The notes: generated by a model from the letters alone, not told the origin. Shown: positions 1 through 8,518, counted from the stretch's first letter. The stretch: DNA of 21,433 bases from an uncultured Butyricicoccus sp. (GCA_959018045.1 CAUEJN010000015.1:1-21433); one strand, 5' to 3'. Made by a program: numbers and translations.

Positions 1-1
1 A

Positions 2-55
2 CCTGCAGCCTTTCGAGAAAGGCTGGCGAAAGCTTTATTTCGCCTGCGGGCGGGA
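2..55 (-). repeat. Dispersed palindromic repeat, copy A
   Basis: Read on the minus strand, this begins with TCCCGCCCGCAGGCGA. It then forms a GGCGAAA/TTTCGCC hairpin and an AGCCTTTC/GAAAGGCT hairpin, closed by an imperfect outer stem. Bases 7-55 match the reverse complement of 21380-21428 at 48 of 49 positions. The copy lies beyond the terminator of dapL and in the same orientation as that gene. Function unknown; REP-like or 3'-end-associated elements are the nearest concept. Confidence 0.8.
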
Positions 56-77
56 ATTGGTGCGGTGCCATTTTTTC

Positions 78-115
78 AAAAGAAAACCGCGATCCCATCA
101 AAGACAGAATCGCGG
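78..115 (-). terminator. Intrinsic terminator of the glnA-dapL operon
   Basis: On the minus strand CCGCGAT (109-115) pairs with ATCGCGG (87-93) across a 15-nt loop, followed by TTTTCTTTTG. It lies 34 bases past the dapL stop codon and probably ends the four-gene operon. The rest of 116-148 shows nothing notable. Confidence 0.75.
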
Positions 116-148
116 CAATCAAAAAGAGGAATGTAAAGGAAAGCGAAT

Positions 149-1327
149 TTATTTGCGCAGCAGGCAGCGCAGGCGCTCAGCAGCCTCATGGGTACGCTCC
201 TGATCGCCAAACGCGGTCAGACGGAAGAAATCCTTGCCGTTTGCGCCGAAGCCCTCGCCCGGCGTACCAACGACGTGCGCTTCCTCGAGCAGATAGTCGA
301 AGAAGGTCCAAGAATCCATGCCGTTCGGGCACTTGAGCCACAGATACGGGCTGTTTTTGCCGCCGGTGTACCAGATACCCAGCTCGTCCAGCGTCTCGGA
401 CAGCACGCGGGCGTTCTCGCGGTAGTAGTCCAGCGTGTGCTGAATTTCTGCCATACCTTCAGGGGTAAAGACGGCAGCGGCACCCTTCTGTACGATGTAG
501 GGTACGCCGTTGAACTTGGTAGTCTGACGGCGCAGCCACATAGCGTGCAGCTTGCCCTCTGCCAGTGCCTTGGGCACAATGGTCCAGCCGCAGCGCGTGC
601 CGGTGAAGCCTGCCATCTTGGAGAACGAGCAGAACTCGATCGCGCAGGTTTTTGCACCCTCGATTTCGAAGATGGAGCGCGGCAGGTCGGGCTCGCTGAT
701 GAAGCACTCGTAAGCTGCGTCGAAGAGGATAATGGCACCCTGCTCGTTTGCATAGTTGACCCACGCGGTCAGGCCAGCACGGTCGTAGACCGCACCAGTC
801 GGGTTATTGGGCGAGCACATATAAATAATATCGGCATGCTGTCTCACGTCGGGCAGGGGAAGGAAACCGTTGTCCTCGGTCGCGCTGACATAGACGATTT
901 TGCGGCCAGCCATGAGGTTGGTATCGACATAGACCGGATAGACCGGGTCGGGAACGAGTACAATGTTATCGGACGAGAACAGGTCGAGAATGTTGCCCAG
1001 ATCGCTCTTTGCACCGTCCGAGATAAAGATTTCGTCGGCCTCAAGTTCAATATTGCGGTCGCCGTAATACTTCTGTACTGCCTGCTTGAGGAAGTCATAA
1101 CCCTGCTCGGGACCGTAGCCGTGCAGCGTTTCCTGACGGCCCTGATCGTCTACGGCATCGTGCAGCGCGCGGATGACCGCGGGTGCATGGGGACGGGTTA
1201 CGTCACCGATGCCCAGACGGATGATGTCAGCCTCGGGGTGTGCCTGCTGGAATGCCGATACCTTGTGTGCGATGGTGGAAAACAGATAGCTCTCGGTCAG
1301 GTCTTCATAGTGTCGGTTAATCTGCAT
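149..1327 (-). CDS. dapL: LL-diaminopimelate aminotransferase
   Basis: This is a PLP-dependent class I/II aminotransferase. It converts tetrahydrodipicolinate plus glutamate to LL-diaminopimelate plus 2-oxoglutarate, a one-step branch of lysine and peptidoglycan precursor synthesis in the cytosol. The 392 residues are close to the family's usual length. Visible landmarks are the SPNNPTG segment (172-178), Asp203 and Tyr206 for PLP contact, SFSKMAGFTG with the Schiff-base Lys237, Arg246 and the carboxylate-binding Arg369. The start at 1327 is chosen because the DapL N-terminus (MQINRHYEDL) begins there and an AGGAG lies 11 nt upstream; the frame stays open further upstream inside pyrG. The start codon overlaps the end of pyrG by 11 bp, which implies translational coupling in the glnA operon. 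Family assignment is strong; the enzyme specificity is inferred from family similarity. Confidence 0.93.
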   Translation of the reverse strand: MQINRHYEDLTESYLFSTIAHKVSAFQQAHPEADIIRLGIGDVTRPHAPAVIRALHDAVDDQGRQETLHGYGPEQGYDFLKQAVQKYYGDRNIELEADEIFISDGAKSDLGNILDLFSSDNIVLVPDPVYPVYVDTNLMAGRKIVYVSATEDNGFLPLPDVRQHADIIYMCSPNNPTGAVYDRAGLTAWVNYANEQGAIILFDAAYECFISEPDLPRSIFEIEGAKTCAIEFCSFSKMAGFTGTRCGWTIVPKALAEGKLHAMWLRRQTTKFNGVPYIVQKGAAAVFTPEGMAEIQHTLDYYRENARVLSETLDELGIWYTGGKNSPYLWLKCPNGMDSWTFFDYLLEEAHVVGTPGEGFGANGKDFFRLTAFGDQERTHEAAERLRCLLRK

Positions 1328-2930
1328 GGTTTTGATTTCTCCTCTCAGCGGCTGCGATAAACGCCCGGAACAGCGGATGCGCATGGTTGGGGCGGGACTT
1401 GAATTCGGGGTGGAACTGTACACCGACGTAGAAGGGGTGGTCGGGGATCTCGACGGCCTCGACCAGCTTGCCGCTGGGCGAAACGCCGGTCACGCGCAGA
1501 CCGGCCTGCTCGAGCGTGTCGCGGAAGGTGCTGTTGAACTCGTAGCGGTGGCGGTGACGTTCCTGTATTTCTTCTGCCGCGTAGGCGTGCGACAGGATGG
1601 AATCGGGTAAAATGCGGCAGGGATAAGCGCCGAGGCGCATGGTGCCGCCCTTCTGGGTGACTTCCTGCTGCTCGTTCATCAGGGCGATGACTGGATGGGC
1701 GGTGTCGGGGTCGAACTCGGTCGAGTGCGCGTCCTGCCAGCCCAGTACAGAACGGGCGTAGGACATAACAGCGATCTGCATGCCCAGACAGATGCCGAAA
1801 TAGGGAATGCCATGCTTGCGGGCGTAGTTTGCTGCGCACAGCATGCCCTCGATGCCGCGTGAGCCGAAGCCGCCGGGCAGGATGATGCCGTCGGCACCGG
1901 CGAGCAGCTGGCCTGCCGTGCCGTCGGTGATGGCTTCGGAGTCCACCCAGTCGATGTCGACAAAGCAGCCGACCTCATAGCCCGCGTGGTGCAGCGCCTC
2001 TGCAACCGACAGATAAGCGTCGTGCAGCTTGACGTACTTGCCGACCAGCGCAATCTTAACCCGACCATTTCGCGCGTCCATGCGGGCGAGCATTTCGGTC
2101 CACTCGCCGAGGTCGGGTGCGGGAACGTCCAGACCTAACTCACGGCACACGATGTCGGACAGATGGCTGCGCTCGAGCATGAGCGGTGCGCGGTACAGCT
2201 CGGGTACCGTGCGGTTTTCGATGACGCAGTCGGGTGCGACGTTGCAGAACAGCGAAATTTTTGCCTTGATCTCCTCATCCAGCGGACGGTCGACGCGGCA
2301 GATGATGAGGTCGGGCTGGATGCCCATGCCGCGCAGCTCCTTGACCGAGTGCTGGGTGGGTTTGGACTTGGGCTCATCCGAACCCGAGATGAAGGGCACG
2401 AGGGTGACGTGCAAGAACAGACAGTTGCGCCGTCCGACCTCGGCTGCCACCTGACGGATGGCCTCGAGGAAGGGCTGGGACTCGATATCGCCGGTCGTAC
2501 CGCCGATCTCGGTGATGACCACGTCCGCGCCGGTCTTTTGACCGACCCCGTAGATAAAGGACTTGATCTCACCGGTGATGTGCGGGATGACCTGCACGGT
2601 CTCGCCCAGATATTCGCCTGCGCGCTCCTTATTGAGCACGTTCCAGTACACCTTGCCGGTGGTCAGGTTGGAAAACTGGTTGAGGTCTTCGTCGATAAAG
2701 CGTTCGTAATGTCCGAGATCCAGGTCGGTTTCCGCGCCGTCCTCGGTGACGAACACTTCACCGTGCTGGAACGGGCTCATAGTACCCGGATCGACGTTGA
2801 TATAGGGGTCGAGCTTCTGGGCTGCGACCTTGAGCCCGCGGCTTTTGAGCAGACGGCCGAGCGAAGCGGCGGTGATGCCCTTGCCCAGACCGGAGACCAC
2901 GCCGCCGGTTACGAAGATATATTTGGTCAT
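1317..2930 (-). CDS. pyrG: CTP synthase (glutamine hydrolysing)
   Basis: Makes CTP from UTP, ATP and glutamine; cytosolic. The 537 residues match the full family length. The N-terminal amidoligase domain shows GGVVSGLGKG (9-18), the DPYINVDPGTMSPF stretch (41-54) and PKSKPTQHSV (187-196). The C-terminal class I glutamine amidotransferase domain carries the oxyanion segment LPGGFG (351-356), nucleophile Cys381 in GICLGMQ, and His507/Glu509 in QFHPEF, so the catalytic triad is complete. The start at 2930 has AAAGGG about 9 nt upstream. It follows the ANTAR gene by 20 bp and overlaps dapL. Its placement downstream of glnA puts a glutamine consumer under the same leader as glutamine synthesis. 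Confidence 0.97.
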   Translation of the reverse strand: MTKYIFVTGGVVSGLGKGITAASLGRLLKSRGLKVAAQKLDPYINVDPGTMSPFQHGEVFVTEDGAETDLDLGHYERFIDEDLNQFSNLTTGKVYWNVLNKERAGEYLGETVQVIPHITGEIKSFIYGVGQKTGADVVITEIGGTTGDIESQPFLEAIRQVAAEVGRRNCLFLHVTLVPFISGSDEPKSKPTQHSVKELRGMGIQPDLIICRVDRPLDEEIKAKISLFCNVAPDCVIENRTVPELYRAPLMLERSHLSDIVCRELGLDVPAPDLGEWTEMLARMDARNGRVKIALVGKYVKLHDAYLSVAEALHHAGYEVGCFVDIDWVDSEAITDGTAGQLLAGADGIILPGGFGSRGIEGMLCAANYARKHGIPYFGICLGMQIAVMSYARSVLGWQDAHSTEFDPDTAHPVIALMNEQQEVTQKGGTMRLGAYPCRILPDSILSHAYAAEEIQERHRHRYEFNSTFRDTLEQAGLRVTGVSPSGKLVEAVEIPDHPFYVGVQFHPEFKSRPNHAHPLFRAFIAAAERRNQNHAD

Positions 2931-2950
2931 GTGAAACGTCCCTTTCTCTG

Positions 2951-3523
2951 TTAGTCGGCATCCGCCTGTAAAATATCGCAGGCGACCGCCCGTTTGGTTT
3001 TACGCTCGTCCATCGCGCGGCGCTCGATGTAGGCGTGCGCTTCGGGTTCGGTCATGCCGCAGCACTCGATCAGGATGCACTTGGCGCGGCTGATCAGGCG
3101 CTGATCTTCCAGCTTTTGGCGCAGACGGCGGTTTTCGTCGATGAGTTTGCCCAGACGGCGGTGAGAGGCCTGCGCCAGACGGATGCACTGCTGCAGGAGC
3201 AGACGGCTGACCGGCTTGGGCAGGATGAGCACGCCGGTGTCGGTGACCTTGGACGCGACCGCGTCGGCCTCATCGGCGGCGACGAGCAGCAAGACCCCGG
3301 CTACGGTATATTGTGCCATGTCCTGCGCCAGCTCGTGCCCGAACTCATCGGACAGGGGCGTGTTGATGATGACCAGGTCGAAGTCCTGGTCTGCCAGCCT
3401 GCGCCGCGCATCCACGCTGCTCAGAGAGACCAGAAATTCAGCCTGCACGCCGCATTCGCGCAGGAAATTTTCCAGCGCCGCAGCGCTGCGCTTGGTGTGT
3501 GCGACGAGCAATACGCGATCCAA
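2951..3523 (-). CDS. nitR: ANTAR-domain antitermination regulator (NitR-like)
   Basis: RNA-binding antiterminator of 190 residues. Residues 1-115 look like a receiver fold, but the phospho-acceptor position in FDLVIINTPLSDEFG holds Asn54-Thr55 rather than Asp, and the N-terminal acidic pair is missing. The Lys of the PKP motif (103) remains. A coiled coil spans about 120-143 and an ANTAR domain about 143-185 (LISRAKCILIECCGMTEPEAHAYIERRAM region). The start is TTG at 3523, supported by AAGGAGG 8 nt upstream. The gene lies 31 bp after glnA. Clostridial glnA-linked ANTAR proteins such as NitR are known to antiterminate glnA transcription, and a matching leader is present at 4901-4976. The symbol is given by analogy. 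With phosphorylation unlikely, the signal is probably a ligand or protein contact. Confidence 0.85.
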   Translation of the reverse strand: MDRVLLVAHTKRSAAALENFLRECGVQAEFLVSLSSVDARRRLADQDFDLVIINTPLSDEFGHELAQDMAQYTVAGVLLLVAADEADAVASKVTDTGVLILPKPVSRLLLQQCIRLAQASHRRLGKLIDENRRLRQKLEDQRLISRAKCILIECCGMTEPEAHAYIERRAMDERKTKRAVACDILQADAD

Positions 3524-3554
3524 GCCCGCCCCCTCCTTTCCTCATGGATGTCTG

Positions 3555-4877
3555 TTACCAGCGTGCGAAATACAGGTCGTCCTCGGCGGCCTTGCGGTCG
3601 GATGCACGTGACACCGTTTCCCACTCGCGCGCCTTGACGGCCAGATAACTGCTCAGCAGCGGTTCGGGGATGATGGACGGGATGAACGCGCTGTGCTGTG
3701 TGTACTCCAGCGCCTCGTGCAGCGTACCGGGCAGCAGCTCGTACTGTGCGAGCACGTCGGCGGGTGCGGTGAACAGATCGTGGTTGCAGGCCGGGGGCAG
3801 GGTCAGACGGTCGGCGATGCCCTCCAGACCGGCGTGAATGAGCAGGGTGAAGGCCAGATAGGGATTTGCCGTCGGGTCGGGTGCACGCAGCTCCATGCGG
3901 CGGAAATCGCCGTGCGCGGCCGGGATGCGGACGAGCTGGGAGCGGTTCTGGTGCGACCAAGACACAAAGCGCGGCGCTTCGAACTCACCGAAGCGGGCAT
4001 AGGAGTTGGTCAGCGGGTTGAGGAAGGCGGCCAGCTCATGCGCACGGCGCAGGATGCCCGCGATGAACTGTTCGGAGATCTCCGAGTGCACGCCCTTTTC
4101 GGTCTCGATGATGTTGCGTCCGCCCTGGAACAGCGAGATATTGACGTGCAGACCGCTGCCCGGCTGACCGGGGATGGGCTTGGGCAGGAAGGAGGCAAAC
4201 AGTCCATTGAGACTTGCCACCGTCTTGACGACCGACTTAAAGGTGGTCAGGTTATCGGCGGCTGCGAGCGGGGAGGCATACTGGAAGTCAATTTCATTTT
4301 GCCCAGGTCCCTGCTCATGATGCGAGCGCTCGGGCTGAATGCCCATTTCCTCGAGCGTCAGGCAGACCTGACGGCGCACGTTCTCGGCGCGGTCGAGGGG
4401 CGCAATGTCGCAGTAACCGGCGCGATCGTGCGGGATGTGGGTCGGATAGCCGGCCTCGTCGCGCTGGAACAGGTAAAATTCACATTCGGTGCCGAATTTG
4501 CAGGTCAGATCGTGTTCGCGTGCGCGGCGCACGGCCTGCCGGAGCAGGAAACGGCCGTCACCGGGGAAGGGCTGGCCGTCGGGCTGACGGATTTCGCAGT
4601 AAAAGCGCACGACACGTCCCTGACTGGGCCGCCAGGGCAGGATCGAGAGCGTGGTGGGATCGGGGAAGAGCAGCAGATCGCTTCCGTCCGGGGAAGCGAA
4701 GCCCGGGAAGGCGGCAGCGTCAAAGCTGATGCCCTCGCGGAAGGCACGCGCCAGCTCGCCGGGCATGATCGAGATGTTCTTTTGTACGCCGAAGATATCG
4801 CAAAAGGCGAGACGGATGAACTTGACGTCATTTTCCTCGATGAACTCGATGGCCTCGCTCGTGGTGTAGTGCAGCAT
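3555..4877 (-). CDS. glnA: Glutamine synthetase, type I
   Basis: ATP-dependent amidation of glutamate with ammonia; cytosolic, dodecameric in this family. The 440 residues match the shorter GSI-alpha class of Gram-positive bacteria. Visible active-site elements are the TECEF segment (130-134) with Glu131 and Glu133, HHEQGPGQNEIDF (186-198) with Glu188 and Glu195, GSGLHVN with His244, and RRMELRAPDPTANPY (326-340) with Glu329. No adenylylation-type tyrosine motif is recognisable. The start at 4877 is favoured over longer in-frame options because AGGAGG lies 9 nt upstream and the domain begins with MLHYTTSEAIEF. The leader terminator lies between promoter and start, so expression depends on read-through. 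First gene of the operon. Confidence 0.95.
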   Translation of the reverse strand: MLHYTTSEAIEFIEENDVKFIRLAFCDIFGVQKNISIMPGELARAFREGISFDAAAFPGFASPDGSDLLLFPDPTTLSILPWRPSQGRVVRFYCEIRQPDGQPFPGDGRFLLRQAVRRAREHDLTCKFGTECEFYLFQRDEAGYPTHIPHDRAGYCDIAPLDRAENVRRQVCLTLEEMGIQPERSHHEQGPGQNEIDFQYASPLAAADNLTTFKSVVKTVASLNGLFASFLPKPIPGQPGSGLHVNISLFQGGRNIIETEKGVHSEISEQFIAGILRRAHELAAFLNPLTNSYARFGEFEAPRFVSWSHQNRSQLVRIPAAHGDFRRMELRAPDPTANPYLAFTLLIHAGLEGIADRLTLPPACNHDLFTAPADVLAQYELLPGTLHEALEYTQHSAFIPSIIPEPLLSSYLAVKAREWETVSRASDRKAAEDDLYFARW

Positions 4878-4900
4878 AGAAAAAATCCTCCTGACCGTGC

Positions 4901-4967
4901 AGAAAAATAGAAAAAGCGTCCGCAAAAAGAGGCAGCGATGACAGCACTGCCGAACTTCTGCGGACGC
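4901..4967 (-). terminator. Leader intrinsic terminator (attenuator) of glnA
   Basis: On the minus strand GCGTCCGCA (4967-4959) pairs perfectly with TGCGGACGC (4924-4916), followed by TTTTT and a second T run down to about 4901. The 34-nt loop contains a further hairpin, GGCAGTG (4951-4945) with CGCTGCC (4937-4931). It lies upstream of the glnA ribosome site, so it would abort transcription before the gene. Confidence 0.85.
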
Positions 4968-4976
4968 CATTGTCCG
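4961..4976 (-). promoter_or_regulatory. Candidate ANTAR-target hexaloop hairpin
   Basis: On the minus strand CGGAC and GTCCG form a 5-bp stem around a six-base loop AATGGC. The loop has A at position 1 and G at position 4, the signature of ANTAR RNA targets. Its 3' arm (4965-4961) lies inside the 5' arm of the terminator (4967-4959), so the two structures exclude each other. A canonical second hexaloop is not visible; the next hairpin has a 7-base loop. Confidence 0.65.
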
Positions 4977-4981
4977 TTCTT

Positions 4982-5010
4982 ATTGTATCCCGGCGTGCAC
5001 GCCGCGTCAA
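4982..5010 (-). promoter_or_regulatory. Sigma-A promoter of the glnA operon
   Basis: The minus strand reads TTGACG (5010-5005), a 17-bp spacer, then TACAAT (4987-4982). The predicted transcript starts near 4977-4974, at the base of the hexaloop. The spacer is almost filled by a perfect 14-bp palindrome at 4991-5004. The remaining intergenic DNA at 5011-5133 shows no feature I can support. Confidence 0.8.
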
Positions 5011-5133
5011 GGGAAAGGCGCGATTTGTTTTGCATTTCTGCACATTCTCCAGAAAAAAACGGACGGCAGGGGCTTGGGACGCGCGGGTTGCACAAAAGCG
5101 CAGCGGGCAGATCAAAACCGGACAAGCGGGACG

Positions 5134-5180
5134 AAAAAAAAGAACCGGTTAGATCACGAACGTGACCCATTCCGGTTCTT
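5134..5180 (-). terminator. Intrinsic terminator of the pst-phoU operon
   Basis: On the minus strand AAGAACCGG (5180-5172) pairs with CCGGTTCTT (5148-5140), followed by a T run to 5134. An inner TCACG/CGTGA pair extends the structure. It lies 16 bp past the phoU stop. Confidence 0.88.
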
Positions 5181-5196
5181 TTGCGAGATTTGCAGA

Positions 5197-5841
5197 TTAC
5201 TTGGTCAGCACGCCGTCGGTGATGTAGCTGATCCACTCGGCAAGGTTTGTCGTGTGGTCGCTCATGCGCTCGAGGTACTTGGCGATCATCAGATAATCGA
5301 CGTACTGGGGAATGTGCTCGGGCTCCTGCTCCATGAGCGTGCACAGCGAGGTGACCATGTTTTCGAACGCCTCATCCTGATTGTCGTCCTGACGAACAAC
5401 AGCACGGGCAGAGTCAACGTCCAGCTCGACGTAGGCCAGTACGGTGGCACGCAGCATGTCCTTGACGCGGGTGAGCATGTCAGCCAGACCGTCGGGCTGC
5501 GAGACGCGCGGCAGGGCGGAGAGCTTTAAAACATACTCTGCGATGTCGCTGCAATGGTCAGCGATGCGCTCAAGGTCGGAGATCATGCGCATGATGGAGG
5601 CGATGCGGCGCCAGTCGCCTGCGACCGGTGCCTGCATGGCGACCAGATTGAGGCAGTGCTGTTCGATGCTGCGCTCCATCTGATCGAATACGTCGTCGCC
5701 GTCGATCAGGCGCTGTGCGCCCACGGCATCCACGTCGGAGAGCACGCGGATGGTTTGATTGATGGACTGCTCGAGTGTGGTGCCCATCTTGAGGACGCGG
5801 TGGGTGATGGCATCGAGCTCTGCGGTGTAGAGATTGCGCAT
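5197..5841 (-). CDS. phoU: Phosphate transport regulator PhoU
   Basis: Cytosolic helical-bundle protein that couples Pst transporter activity to phosphate signalling and restrains uptake. The 214 residues fit the family and hold two tandem PhoU repeats, each with the characteristic metal-binding E-R-x-x-D-H stretch: ERIADHCSDIAE (91-102) and ERMSDHTTNLAEWI (191-204). The start at 5841 is chosen because AGGAGG lies 11 nt upstream and the family N-terminus (MRNLYTAELD) begins there; the longer open frame runs into pstB. The gap to pstB is 22 bp. Last gene of the operon. No phoP/phoR pair is present in the window. Confidence 0.96.
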   Translation of the reverse strand: MRNLYTAELDAITHRVLKMGTTLEQSINQTIRVLSDVDAVGAQRLIDGDDVFDQMERSIEQHCLNLVAMQAPVAGDWRRIASIMRMISDLERIADHCSDIAEYVLKLSALPRVSQPDGLADMLTRVKDMLRATVLAYVELDVDSARAVVRQDDNQDEAFENMVTSLCTLMEQEPEHIPQYVDYLMIAKYLERMSDHTTNLAEWISYITDGVLTK

Positions 5842-5863
5842 AGTGTGTGGTTCCTCCTGAAAA

Positions 5864-6637
<774 letters not shown>

Positions 6638-6675
6638 GAGACAGACTCCTTTGCTGCGTTTGGATCAAACAGACG

Positions 6676-7593
6676 TTACTGATACTTGCGGGCAAGTCCC
6701 TTCTGCGCGAGCTTTGCGGCGCAGTTGAGGAGAAAGACCAGAATCAGCAGGATGGCGGCGATGGCGAAAGCGACTTCGAACTCAGCGCGCTCGCCCGCGT
6801 AGATGTAGAGTGCGACCGACAGCGTGCCGCCGCCGCGGGAGTACGCTTCGATGATGTTGCCAGCAATGATGGTGGCACTGCCTGCGGTGAACAGCAGCGC
6901 TGCGCTCTCACCGACGATACGGCCGATGGACAGGATGCAGCCGGTGACAATACCGGGCAGGGAAGAGGGCAGGATGATGGTGCGGATCATGTGCCACTTG
7001 GTCGCGCCCAGACCGAGCGCACCCTCGCGGTAGCTCTGGGGAACGGTCTTGAGGCTCTCCTGGGTGGTACGGATGATGGTGGGCAGAATCATGATAACCA
7101 GGGTCAGGCAGCCCGACAGCAGGCTGGTACCCAGACCGAGTACCTGCTTAAAGACCAGCATGCCGACCAGACCGTAGATGATGGACGGGATACCGGACAG
7201 GGTCTCGGTGGCAAACTCGATGACGCTCGAGAAGGTCTTGTTGGTGGCGTATTCGGTCAGATAGATGGCCGCACCCACGCCAAGCGGCAGCGCGATGAGC
7301 AGGGTCAGCAGGATGATGTACAGAGTATTGAGCAGGTTGGGCAGGATGCCGATGGTGTCCTTGAGGGTGCTGGGTTTGGTCGAGAGAAGTTCCCAGGTGA
7401 CCTCAGGCAGGCCGCGCACAAAGATGTATCCGAGCAGACCGACGAGCAGCAGCACGGTGAAAGCCGCACAGGCGTACATGATGCCGGTCATCAGACCGCC
7501 CTTGACGCGGCGGACAGCGGCGTGGTTCATTTTGCCGACCGTACACGACTGGGTACGGGAGCGGGTCGTTGTCGTAGATGCAGCTTGACTCAT
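6676..7593 (-). CDS. pstA: Phosphate ABC transporter permease PstA
   Basis: Integral membrane half of the phosphate channel, 305 residues. About six hydrophobic segments are visible, starting near 36-60 and 85-112. The EAA cytoplasmic coupling loop is at 188-215 (YREGALGLGATKWHMIRTI). The first 30 residues are a polar, Thr/Ser/Arg-rich cytosolic extension. The start codon overlaps the pstC stop as ATGA, so translation is probably coupled; AAAGGAG lies 10 nt upstream. The gap to pstB is 38 bp. Confidence 0.95.
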   Translation of the reverse strand: MSQAASTTTTRSRTQSCTVGKMNHAAVRRVKGGLMTGIMYACAAFTVLLLVGLLGYIFVRGLPEVTWELLSTKPSTLKDTIGILPNLLNTLYIILLTLLIALPLGVGAAIYLTEYATNKTFSSVIEFATETLSGIPSIIYGLVGMLVFKQVLGLGTSLLSGCLTLVIMILPTIIRTTQESLKTVPQSYREGALGLGATKWHMIRTIILPSSLPGIVTGCILSIGRIVGESAALLFTAGSATIIAGNIIEAYSRGGGTLSVALYIYAGERAEFEVAFAIAAILLILVFLLNCAAKLAQKGLARKYQ

Positions 7594-8465
7594 TTGGTTG
7601 CAGCTCCTTTCTTGAGGATGCGGCCGAGCAGGAGGTTGATGAGCATGATGAAGATAAAGAGGATCAGGCCGATGCTGAACAGCGCTTGTTTTTGCAGGCT
7701 GCCGTCTGCGGCGTAGCTCATTTCGCTTGCAACTGCGGTGGTCAGGAAGCGGACACTGGTGAACAGGCCGGGCATGTTGGCGACGTTGCCGGCGACCATC
7801 ATGACCGCCATGGCCTCACCAATGGCACGGCCGACGCCCAGGACGACGCCTGCGGCGATACCGCTCTTGGCAGCGGGAACGCTGACCTTGCACACGGTCT
7901 CGATCCAGGTTGCACCCAGACCCAGGCTTGCCTCCTCGTACTCGGGCGGCACAGCGCGCAGAGCGGTCTCGCTGACCGAGATGATGCTGGGCAGAATCAT
8001 GACAGCCAGAACCAGGATAGCGGTCAGCAGCGTGCTGCCGCTCTTGAGGTCGAAGAGGTTCATGACGCCGGGAACAAGAACCATCATACCGATCAGGCCG
8101 TAAACGACCGAAGGAATGCCCGCGAGCAGCTCAACTGCCGGGTGAACGATGGCTGCGAGCTTGGGAGGCGCGAGCTTGGACAGGAAGATCGCGGTGCACA
8201 GGCCGATGGGCACACCGATGATGACCGCACCCAGCGTACCCCAGACGCTGGTCATGATAAAGGGCAGGATGCCGAATTTGGGATCGGCCGCGGTGGACTG
8301 CCAGACCTGACCGAAGAGGAAATCGATGGGGCCGATTTCCAGGATAGCGGGCAGACCGGCGATGACCATATAGATGGTGATGAGCAGAACGGCAGCGATG
8401 GAAACCATGCCGCAAATGAAAAACACGGTATTCATCACACGTTCGATGACATGTTTGATTTTCAT
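7590..8465 (-). CDS. pstC: Phosphate ABC transporter permease PstC
   Basis: Second membrane subunit of the phosphate importer, 291 residues. A first membrane helix lies near 14-38, followed by a large outside loop (about 40-65) typical of PstC, then further helices, with the EAA loop at 176-203 (YEEASLGLGATWIETVCKV). The ATG at 8465 is preferred over a GTG two codons earlier because AAGGAG ends 5 nt before the ATG and would touch the GTG. It is separated from pstS by 132 bp holding a stable hairpin. Confidence 0.95.
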   Translation of the reverse strand: MKIKHVIERVMNTVFFICGMVSIAAVLLITIYMVIAGLPAILEIGPIDFLFGQVWQSTAADPKFGILPFIMTSVWGTLGAVIIGVPIGLCTAIFLSKLAPPKLAAIVHPAVELLAGIPSVVYGLIGMMVLVPGVMNLFDLKSGSTLLTAILVLAVMILPSIISVSETALRAVPPEYEEASLGLGATWIETVCKVSVPAAKSGIAAGVVLGVGRAIGEAMAVMMVAGNVANMPGLFTSVRFLTTAVASEMSYAADGSLQKQALFSIGLILFIFIMLINLLLGRILKKGAATK

Positions 8466-8487
8466 AGGCACTCCTTGGCTGGACGGG

Positions 8488-8518
8488 GGAAGCCGCGGGG
8501 GTTTAGACCGCGGCTTCC
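8488..8518 (-). other. Intercistronic hairpin between pstS and pstC
   Basis: A perfect 11-bp stem, GGAAGCCGCGG with CCGCGGCTTCC, around a 9-nt loop, 79 bp after the pstS stop. No T run follows, so it is more likely a 3'-end stabiliser or processing site than a strong terminator. It would allow more PstS than membrane subunits to be made, as is common for binding proteins. Confidence 0.7.

Noticed and set aside
188..1360. A 390-codon plus-strand frame opposite dapL
   Set aside because: No recognisable domain, no ribosome site, and it mirrors a fully conserved enzyme.
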